From: Lotus japonicus
Taxonomy: Eukaryota > Streptophyta > Magnoliopsida > Fabales > Fabaceae
Direction: 5' to 3'
Length of the DNA: 64,000 bases
Assembly: GCF_012489685.1 (NCBI RefSeq)
Contig: NC_080041.1
Location: forward strand, 32,105,780 to 32,169,779
The position numbers and the translations under genes are program-made. The notes beneath the pieces were generated by a model. The model was not told the DNA's origin, did no database searches, and saw only the letters and a list, made by a program, of their open reading frames with translations. Of the stretch, positions 56,132 to 64,000 are shown piece by piece (position 1 is the stretch's first letter; each line of letters opens with the position of its first letter).

Positions 56132-57019
56132 CTAGTCCACAAGACACCGAGCTCGAGGTACGAGAGCTAAGGGTGTCTTTTAAATGCTGTCACATGTCTT
56201 ATTGTACACCGGAATCTACACTGCCAACATGGCTTGAAAAAAGAGAAGTTAACTATATCGCCAACATGGCGTGAGCAAAAGGAAACTAGCGTTTTCAGTT
56301 ACCCAGTCCACTGACTTGACGAGTAAACCAAGCTGGCAAGTCCACAAGTCCGCAAGCGGCGAGGACGACTACTTTGTATTGGTGACAAGTTGGAGCAGGT
56401 GTATGATCGCTCGCCGGCGGGAAAGGTGGCAGGCATGGGTCATGTGCTGATCATTCAGTCATTGACTGGCGGTGACCCCGGCGAGCGACTGAACTTCGTT
56501 GTTGGTGTCAATCGTCAGGCGATGGCGTTTGATCCCTATAGTGGCGAGGCTTTTCGCGCTTTCCCTTATTTTTAAACCCTTTCAAATTTCTATCTGCCTC
56601 ACGTGGCTGCCCCACGTGATGTGTTGGTTACATCAATTTCCCTCTTTCTCCGGAACCGTCACTTCACCTTTCATAACCGTCCCATCGTGCGCAGTAACTC
56701 CCCTTTGCACGCGACCCACCTCCCCAAAACCATCATGACTTCCAACCTCCCACACGCGTCCAACACGCGTCACCCTTCCAGCTTCTCCCCTTCTCCTATA
56801 AAAACCCTTCTTCCCCACTGTCATCCCTTTCCGAGACCCCTCTTCACTTCCCTAATCGCTTACCAAACTCCTTCTGCCCACTTCCGCTCCGGAGCCGTCG
56901 CTTATCACCCTTTCCGCTACCCACTCTTCACATCTTACTCCGGTGAGTCCCACTGTCTTTATCTTTACATCGCACACATACTGATCTTTTCTTTTCTTTC
57001 ACCTCACTGTCTTCTAAAA
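56132..57019 (+). promoter_or_regulatory. Promoter and leader of the antisense ORF
   Basis: TATAAAAA at 56797-56804 (CTCCTATAAAAACCC) is followed by CT-rich leader. A possible donor CTCCG/GTGAGT is at about 56943. The ATG is 57020. No other gene is seen between the LTR and 56790. Confidence 0.55.
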
Positions 57020-57909
57020 ATGGCTTCAAACCCTACCTCCCCTAATCACTCTTCTTCCTCCTCCGAAAGCGACCCTGACTCCACCGCTGCCGGCGGCCTC
57101 CGTTTAGAGGTTCCGGAGATCCCAGCTCACCGATTAAAAACCTACGCCACCCTGCCCCTTCCAGTCCAAGTAGCCCCCAAACACGAGGCTATAGATCAAC
57201 CTTCCATCTACCAAGATAGCGATCCCATTGTGCAATTCGTGAACTCCCTGGGTGGCTTGTCCAATGATGATGAGTTTAACGCCAAACTCAGGATCTGGGT
57301 TTGCAGTCCCGGGGATCGCCCCTGGCTTCACAAGCCAGACGGCGACGTAAAGAGATCCCATTTTTTCTTTGCGTACGAATACATGTTTGGCGAGCTTGGA
57401 ATCAGGCTTCCTTTCTCGCCCTTTGTCCAAACCGTCCTCCGCGACATCAACGTGGCTCCCTGTCAACTCCACCCTAACGCCTGGGCCTTCATTCGATGTT
57501 TTGAAATCCTAAGCGCCGCTGTCGGCATCGCCCCGTCCCCCACCAGTTTCTTCTACCTTTACGACGTCGACCCCAAGTCCATCAAAAACAAAGGATGGAT
57601 TTCCTTGAAGGCCCGATCCGGCCGGAAGTGTTTGCATCCCCCACAAAAGTAACGCGAAGTCCTCCTTCGCACGAAAGTACTTCCGTGTGGCGGTTCATCC
57701 CGCCTACCCAGAGGCATTCACCCTCAGAGACGGGACCGCCCTCTTCCCTCTTTACTGGACAGAGAAGCCCAACGGGATCACCGATCCTTCAGAGGATTCC
57801 TTGTCCGCCAACGATAAAGCCTTTCTTAATCTCCTTGCCCCACTTCCCATCCTTGACTGCACAACAGTCCTTGAGGGCGCTGACCTCTCAAGAACTCCCA
57901 AATACTTAG

Positions 57910-57992
57910 GTTGCTCATAGCTCACTTTTATTATTGACATTTTCTTTCTCGACTCCTATGTTATCACTGATCGTTTTTTTTTATTGTTACAG
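57910..57992 (+). other. Predicted intron of the antisense ORF
   Basis: The 83-nt intron has a T-rich 3' end. Splicing keeps the frame (phase 1) and joins KYL to EDMNF. The same position is used in the two homologues. Confidence 0.75.
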
Positions 57993-58232
57993 AAGATATG
58001 AATTTCACGAACGCCGAGCTCCTGAAGGCCCGCGAGAGGAGAATGGCTCGCTTCTCCCCAAAATTCAACACTGAGGGCGACGCGAAAAAACGGGGCGGTG
58101 CTGAAAACCAAGCCGAGAGCACCAAAGCTCCCAAGAGGAGAAGATTGACCAAAGCCTCCTCCGACGCCGGCACATCCAAACCTGGCGCTCAGCCCACCAC
58201 TGCTCCTGCTGCGCCTAAAGGCAAAAATGTCG

Positions 58233-58334
58233 CTGAAGCCTCTGTCGCCGCAGCTACCGAGCCAACCGCCGTACCAGCTTCTTCTCCCTCTGTCGCCGCA
58301 GCTACTGAGCCAACCGCCGTACCAGCTTCTTCTC
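58233..58334 (+). repeat. Two-copy in-frame repeat in the linker of the antisense ORF
   Basis: A block of about 50 bp encoding SVAAATEPTAVPASSP is repeated back to back with two or fewer differences, so it is a recent duplication. Confidence 0.85.
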
Positions 58335-59617
58335 CCGCTTCCGCCGGTGCGACCGCTGCTTTTGCCGCTGAGTCCTCTATTGGCGCCACAGCCGCCTCCG
58401 CCGGCGTTAACGCCACAAAAGCTGCTACGTCTTCCGACACTCCTATTGGAGATAAGGAAAAAGAAAATGAAACCCCAAAGTCTCCCCCTCGCCAAGATGA
58501 GCCTCCTAGCTCGCCCTCAACACATGATGCGGGCCCCATGCCTTCCCCGCCTCATCAAGGGGAAAAATCCTATCCTGGCGCTGCCACTACCTCTGAAGCA
58601 GCTCAAATTGAACAAGCCCCTGCTCCTGAGGTCGGTTCTTCAAGCTATTATAATATGCTCCCCAACGCCATTGAACCTTCAGAATTCTTACTTGCTGGTC
58701 TCAACCGTGACGTTATAGAAAAAGAAGTTTTGAGTCAGGGCCTGAATGTCACCAAGGAGGAGACTCTTGCTTGCCTCCTACGCGCTGGGTGCATCTTTGC
58801 TCACACGTTTGAGAAGTTCAATGCCGCCAACGTTGAAGCTGAGCGGTTGAAGGCCGAAAGTGCTAAGCATCAAGAAGCCGCCGCTGCTTGGGAAAAACGT
58901 TTCGACAAGCTGGCGACGCAGGCAGGAAAAGACAAAGTCTATGCCGACAAGATGATTGGCACGGCGGGGATTAAAATCGGCGAGCTGGAGGATCAGCTGG
59001 CGCTGATGAAGGAAGAAGCAGATGAGCTTGATGCAAGCCTTCAAGCTTGCAAGAAGGAAAAAGAGCAAGCTGAGAAGGACTTGATCGCCCGAGGCGAGGC
59101 GCTGATTGCTAAGGAATCAGAGCTTGCCATACTGTGCGCTGAGCTGGAGTTAGTGAAAAAGGCGTTGGCGGAGCAAGAGAAAAAGTCTGCGGAGTCCTTG
59201 GCCTTGGCGAAATCTGACATGGAGGCAGTGATGCAGGCTACGTCCGAGGAGATCAAGAAAGCGACCGAAACTCATGCCGAGGCCCTCGCCACGAAAGATG
59301 CCGAGATTGCTTCCCAACTAGCAAAGATCAAAAGTCTAGAGGACGAGCTGGCGACGGAGAAGGCCAAAGCCATTGAGGCGAGGGAACAAGCCGCTGACAT
59401 CGCCCTTGACAACCGCGAGCGCGGTTTCTACCTCGCCAATGATCAGGCCCAACATTTGTACCCGAACTTTGACTTTAGCGCCATGGGAGTAATGAAAGAG
59501 ATAACCGCCGCAGGACTGGTTGGTCCCGACGATCCTCCCCTGATTGACCAAAACCTCTGGACAGCAACTGAAGAAGAAGAGGAAGAAGAAGAACAGGAGA
59601 AAGAAAATAATGAATAA

Positions 59618-60410
59618 TGTAATTTTTAACATTACTTTTATCTTCTACTGTCACCTTGTAGTGCATTTTTCCGCCATTCGTCTATGTTTAAGCAACCCTT
59701 CGCCATAGCTTTTTATATCGCCGTTGGACATTTTGTAAGTCATATTGGAATGCTTTCGCCGTACACTACTCGCCTTCCCTCCTATTCATTCGCCGACCTT
59801 ATATCTTGCGCTATTTTTCACGCGTCATATGATTGAATTACGCCTAACGATTTCGTGCGTTAATTTTAACTAGGACTTGTTGCTTGGTATTCCACCACCA
59901 AGACTTTAGACGTTTTTTCCCTAATAGGAAGAAACGGCCTCCATTCTCGAGGACTTCGCCCGGGGCTTTGCCCGCTCGGGGCTTACAATGCTTGGATCCC
60001 AATGGCCATTTGGGGGTCCCAAGACTTTTGCCTAGTTAACGGCGCTCGTCGTATTCTGGCGAGACTTACCCAGCACATCGTTTACGGGACCGGCGATCAC
60101 GTCAGACTTTCCGGAGGGTGATTCCCAGGCGTCAAAGGCCATTTGTGGAATCGCCACAACCTTCAGGGTTCCAGCAAGCCCCTTTGGGGATCAAGCTTGT
60201 CCCACTTAGTGATCGCCGTAATTCTTTATGTCGATCGGCAATTCTGATCGTCAGGGAATCCCTGGAATTTTTTGGACACGAATTTCGTGAATTTTCGTCT
60301 TATTTTATTGATTTGTCGTTGCAGTACATTGGACAATTTGAGAACACTTCAGAAAATATTAAAGATATCTGGCTCCGGCGATTCCGACTTGTTCATTCTC
60401 TCGCCTGCAA
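59618..60410. other. Spacer between convergent antisense ORF and pol
   Basis: No gene is supported. It is homologous to 21734-22041 plus 25929-26452 in the other Tat-type element, which confirms the solo LTR there as an insertion. Confidence 0.6.
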
Positions 60411-63400
60411 TCAACTATAAAAGTAGCGCAAGCTCAAACCATTGAACGATCGAGGTAACCGCCTCCCATCAAGCTCTTCTAAGTGATAGGCCCCATTACC
60501 AAGAACTTTAACAATGCGGTAGGGCCCTTCCCAGTTGGGAGTAAGCTTGTTCCCCGGGGCTCCCGATCGCCACTTGAGGACCAGGTCGCCAACCTGCATA
60601 TCTCGGACGCGAACCCTGCTGTTGAACTTTGCCGCCACGCGCTGCTTCATCGCTGTTTCCCGAATGTGCGCCTCGTCGCGCGTTTCCGACAAAAGGTCCA
60701 GCTCCACCGCCATGTTGGCCTGATTTTCCTCTTCAAAACCTGGTCGAGTCCGCCATGTAAAGTTGTCAATCTCCACCGGCAACATGGCATCTACCCCGTA
60801 GGTCATTCTAAAGGGGGTTTCCCTTGTAGTAGATTGCTCGGTGGTGTTGTACGACCACAGCACCGCCGGAAGTTCATCCAACCAAGCTCCCTTAGCCTCC
60901 GCGAGCCGTCGTCTTAGTCCTCGTAGGATTACCCTGTTTGCAGATTCCACCTGGCCGTTCGTCTGCGGATGCTCAACAGAGGCGAACCTCATCTGTATGC
61001 CCATTTCCTTGCAGAACTCCCTTGTTTGACTGCTTGAAAACTGGGTCCCATTGTCAGATACGATCGCCCTTGGGATCCCGAACCTGCAAACAATACGCTT
61101 CCAGTAGAAATTGACTATCTTTGCAGAAGTAATCTTGGCCAAGGGTTCAGCCTCAATCCACTTAGTGAAGTAGTCCACCGCCACCAATATAAACTTCATT
61201 TGTGCCCTGGCGGTCGGGAAAGGTCCAACTAGGTCCACACCCCACATGGCGAAAGGCCACGGGGCGCTCATCGTTACCAACTCTTTTGGCGGTGCCTTAG
61301 ACAAATCCGCGAACACTTGACACTCCTTGTACTGCTTCACGAAGTCCATACAATCTTTCCTGAGGGTGGGCCAGTAAAAACCCGCCCTCAACACTTTGCA
61401 AGCCAAAGACCTTCCCCCGATGTGGCTCGCGCACACTCCTTCATGTACTTCAGACATTATCGCTTCGTACTTCTCTGGCGATACACATTTCAACAATGGC
61501 GTCGAGAAACCACGGCGATACAAATGTCCGTCAATGAGAGCATAGTGACTCGCCTCCCGCTGCTGCTCCTTCGTGCATTGCTCCACTTCTGCCGGGTCCC
61601 CCGCCAAGATAGATATTATGGGATCCATCCATGTTCTCCCTCTGTTTACGCAGGACATGAGCTCGCCTTCGATGCTTGGGTACGCCAGCGTTTCCTGAAT
61701 CACACTTTTGTTATTGCCGGGCTTCCGCGTGCTCGCCAGTTTGGCTAACGCGTCCGCCCGCTGATTTTCTGCCCGAGGAACGTACTCCACCACGACCTTT
61801 TGAAAGAGTGTCATCAAATACCGTACCCGCTCAAGGTACTTGATCAGATTAGGATCTTTGACCTGGAAAGTTCCCTTCACTTGATTCTCCACCAATTGTG
61901 AGTCCGTTCTTATCAACAAACTCCTGATCTTCACTTCCCGCGCCAACTTCAATCCGGCGATGAGAGCTTCATATTCTGCTTGGTTGTTCGTTGCTTTGAA
62001 CTCGAATTTCAGGGATTGCTCCAGCACTAGTTCCCCCGGCCCTTCTAACGTTACTCCCGCGCCGCTGCCACTACTATTGGAGGATCCATCCACAAAGAGA
62101 GTCCACTGAGTGTCCACTCTTTCAAACCGATCTGGAGTCAACTCGACCACAAAGTCAGCTAGTGACTGCGCACCAACCGTGCCCCGCTTATCGTATTGCA
62201 AACCATACTCTGACAATTCAACCGACCAGGCGACCAATCTACCTGATAAATCCGGTTTTTGTAATACTTGCCTCAAGGGCAAATCCGTCCGCACCTTCAC
62301 GGGAAAACTCTGAAAATAAGGTCTCAACCGCCGGGCGGTGACGAGGACCGCCAGCGCCGCCTTCTCAATTTTCTGATATCTGACCTCCGCGCCCTGGAGT
62401 GTGTGACTAACAAAATAAACAATTCGATGCTCGCCATCTATCTCCTGCAACATCACAGAACTCAGAGCACTATCGCTCACAGCAAAATACAAATGCAGCG
62501 GGTGTCCCTGTATTGGTTTCGACAAGATCGGCGGTGACGATAGGAGTTCCTTGAGGCGAACGAAAGCTTCCTCACACTCCGCCGTCCACTCGAATGCGAC
62601 ATTCTTGCGAAGACACTTGAAAAAAGGAAAAGATCTGTCACCAGACTTGGGAAGAAACCGAGATAAAGCTGCTATTCGCCCCGTCAAACGTTGGACTTCT
62701 TTCACATTGGAAGGGCTTTTCATCTGCTGAATAGCCTTGCATTTTTCTGGGTTTATCTCGATTCCTCTGGATGTGATCATGAATCCCAAAAACTTACCCC
62801 CCTGAACACCAAAAGAGCATTTCTCCGGATTGAGGCGCATACTGTGCTTCCTAATTTCGCCAAATGCTTCCTCCAGATCTTGATGATGGTCTAAACCTCG
62901 TACTGATTTAACAATCATGTCATCAACGTAAACCTCCATGTTTCTTCCCACCTGCCCAGCAAAAACCCTATCCATCAATCTTTGGTAGGTAGCCCCAGCG
63001 TTCTTTAGTCCAAACGGCATGGTGCGATAGCAATAATTGACTCTGGCAGTCATAAAAGCCGTTTTGTCCTCGTCTGCCGGGTGCATGCGGATTTGATGAT
63101 AGCCAGAATAAGCATCCATCAAGCTAAGCAGTTCGTTTCCCGAGGCACCATCAACAAGGCTATCGATGCTGGGAAGGGGATACGAATCTTTTGGACATGC
63201 CTTGTTTAAGTCTGTGTAATCTACACACATCCGCCATTTCCCGTTCGCCTTCTTTACCATTACGACGTTCGCCAACCACGTCGGATACTTCACTTCCCTG
63301 ATGAACTCTGCCGCCAACAACTTGTCGACCTCCTGTTGCACCGCCTTCCCTTTGTCGCCACCCAAGCGCCTCCTAAGTTGTGAAACTGGCTTGACACTTA

Positions 63401-64000
63401 GATTCAATGCTAACCGATGGCATATGAAGTTTGGATCAATTCCAGGCATGTCTTTGCAGCTCCAAGCAAACAAGTCTAAGTTCTCCCCATGCAGTTTTGT
63501 CAGGCGCGTCTCCTGCTCTTCCGTCAGTCTGGTCCCAATCTTCAAAGTGCGATCGCCAAACTTTAGCGCCTTCGTTTCCTCAATTGGCGTGGGCCTATTT
63601 ACTCGCCCCTCGCCCCGGGGATCAAGATTTTCATCCGAAGCTTCGATTTCATAACATCTATGACCAACCAACGCACTCTTCTTGCCGTACAAGTTAAGGC
63701 AATTATTGTAACACTCCCTCGCCATCTTCTGGTCCACCTTCAGCTTTCCCACCTTTCCACTGCTTAGCGGATACTTGACCGCCAAGTGGGCTGTCGAAAT
63801 TACAGCACAAAGGCGATTCAATGTATTTCGCCCAATGATGACATTGTAGGATGCTACCACCTGGAGAACCAGATACCTTACCTTCAAAACCCTAGCACAC
63901 TCGTCTTCCCCAAATATTGTGTCTAGATCAATGTATCCCCGCACCATTACTTGCTCCCCCGCGAAACCTACCAAGGTTCCCGCGTATGGAGTTAGATCAT
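60411..64000 (-). CDS. pol: Tat-type pol: protease tail, RT, RNase H, archaeal-type RNase H, integrase; open to window end
   Basis: The - strand frame is open from 64000 to the stop at 60411 (about 1195 codons) and continues beyond the window; the start near 63974 is not an ATG, so the true start lies outside. Order: protease tail (VIIGRNTLNRL), RT (VKKANGKWRMCVDYTDLNK, MPFGLKNAGATYQ, YVDDMIVKS), gypsy RNase H, the extra archaeal-type RNase H (FVDGSSNSSGSG, NNQAEYEALI, RADALAKLAS) diagnostic for Tat, then integrase: zinc finger, WGVDLVGPFP, SDNGTQF, TNGQVESANR (D,D,E intact) and WEGPYRIVKV. In the zinc finger the first Cys of the CxxC pair is Tyr (QYKECQ, where the other copy has CKKCQ), so integrase may be impaired despite the open frame. 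Confidence 0.93.
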   Translation of the reverse strand, partial: DLTPYAGTLVGFAGEQVMVRGYIDLDTIFGEDECARVLKVRYLVLQVVASYNVIIGRNTLNRLCAVISTAHLAVKYPLSSGKVGKLKVDQKMARECYNNCLNLYGKKSALVGHRCYEIEASDENLDPRGEGRVNRPTPIEETKALKFGDRTLKIGTRLTEEQETRLTKLHGENLDLFAWSCKDMPGIDPNFICHRLALNLSVKPVSQLRRRLGGDKGKAVQQEVDKLLAAEFIREVKYPTWLANVVMVKKANGKWRMCVDYTDLNKACPKDSYPLPSIDSLVDGASGNELLSLMDAYSGYHQIRMHPADEDKTAFMTARVNYCYRTMPFGLKNAGATYQRLMDRVFAGQVGRNMEVYVDDMIVKSVRGLDHHQDLEEAFGEIRKHSMRLNPEKCSFGVQGGKFLGFMITSRGIEINPEKCKAIQQMKSPSNVKEVQRLTGRIAALSRFLPKSGDRSFPFFKCLRKNVAFEWTAECEEAFVRLKELLSSPPILSKPIQGHPLHLYFAVSDSALSSVMLQEIDGEHRIVYFVSHTLQGAEVRYQKIEKAALAVLVTARRLRPYFQSFPVKVRTDLPLRQVLQKPDLSGRLVAWSVELSEYGLQYDKRGTVGAQSLADFVVELTPDRFERVDTQWTLFVDGSSNSSGSGAGVTLEGPGELVLEQSLKFEFKATNNQAEYEALIAGLKLAREVKIRSLLIRTDSQLVENQVKGTFQVKDPNLIKYLERVRYLMTLFQKVVVEYVPRAENQRADALAKLASTRKPGNNKSVIQETLAYPSIEGELMSCVNRGRTWMDPIISILAGDPAEVEQCTKEQQREASHYALIDGHLYRRGFSTPLLKCVSPEKYEAIMSEVHEGVCASHIGGRSLACKVLRAGFYWPTLRKDCMDFVKQYKECQVFADLSKAPPKELVTMSAPWPFAMWGVDLVGPFPTARAQMKFILVAVDYFTKWIEAEPLAKITSAKIVNFYWKRIVCRFGIPRAIVSDNGTQFSSSQTREFCKEMGIQMRFASVEHPQTNGQVESANRVILRGLRRRLAEAKGAWLDELPAVLWSYNTTEQSTTRETPFRMTYGVDAMLPVEIDNFTWRTRPGFEEENQANMAVELDLLSETRDEAHIRETAMKQRVAAKFNSRVRVRDMQVGDLVLKWRSGAPGNKLTPNWEGPYRIVKVLGNGAYHLEELDGRRLPRSFNGLSLRYFYS

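Larger units (their letters stand above)
57020..59617 (+). pseudogene. Antisense ORF of the second Tat-type element, one frameshift
   Basis: The ATG at 57020 (MASNPTSPNH) replaces an earlier non-ATG frame start. Ser/Thr-rich residues lead into IPAHRLKTYATLP, HFFFAYEYMF, LPFSPFVQ and LHPNAWAFIRCFEIL, the Transposase_28-like domain. A shift near 57635 moves to YFRVAVHPAYPEAF. An intron (57910-57992; TTAG/GTTGCT...GTTACAG) joins in frame 5 nt before ATG 57998 (MNFTNAELLK). Exon 2 is open to 59617: an Ala/Pro/Ser-rich linker with a 2-copy repeat, a coiled coil (about 58820-59400), the motif HLYPNFDFSAMGVMKEIT, and an acidic tail. It is convergent with pol. Its function is unknown. The single shift could be a true lesion or a misplaced small intron. 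Confidence 0.85.
55851..64000 (-). mobile_element. Second Tat-type retrotransposon, running off the window
   Basis: The left (3') LTR is 55851-56131. The antisense ORF and pol have the same layout as in 18537-39680. The 5' LTR, gag and primer site lie right of the window. The long pol frame has no stop, so this copy is less decayed. Confidence 0.9.

Overview
The window is repeat-dominated nuclear DNA from a flowering plant. The evidence is plant-type LTR retrotransposons (Tekay, Tat and Athila types), Helitrons carrying replication protein A (RPA) genes, plant MITEs, a plastid 16S rRNA fragment and a plant B-type cyclin fragment. A legume is my best guess, because the TRIM and some MITE termini look like legume ones; this is inference. 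I see no intact host gene. All percent identities and repeat copy numbers here are counted by eye.

Left part (1-12127): a Tekay-type Ty3/gypsy element on the + strand, whose 5' LTR is cut by the window start, is inserted in an L1-type LINE. Its two LTRs are about 99% identical, but its pol is decayed.

Nested core (14378-40856): a Helitron with a truncated RPA1-like gene (+) was hit twice. Element X (14498-18506, TSD CCATG) sits in exon 1. A full-length Tat-type gypsy element (18537-39680, - strand, TSD CAAGG) sits on the exon 1 splice donor. X itself holds an hAT-like element (16443-17225, TSD GCAGCAGT). The Tat element holds a solo Tekay-type LTR (22042-25928, TSD CCAGC) and a pol-less Athila-type element (27077-35849, TSD ATCGC) inside its integrase. 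Five insertions therefore have matching target duplications, which gives an explicit insertion order.

Middle (40857-46304): a long-TIR element carries about 190 bp of plastid 16S rRNA antisense. It is followed by a copia 5' end (- strand) and a gypsy-like LTR (- strand).

Right part (46305-55850): a second Helitron on the - strand has its 3' hairpin, a multi-exon RPA1-like gene and a Pif1-type helicase tail in the usual order. It contains two MITEs and a 170-180 bp tandem repeat. A TRIM remnant and a cyclin B2 gene fragment follow.

End (55851-64000): a second Tat-type element on the - strand has a long open pol frame running off the window and an antisense ORF. Three Tat-type elements (X, 18537-39680, 55851-64000) share this antisense gene. 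In all three an intron ends exactly 5 nt before an internal ATG, and two have a clear TATA box upstream, so it behaves like a separate transcription unit.
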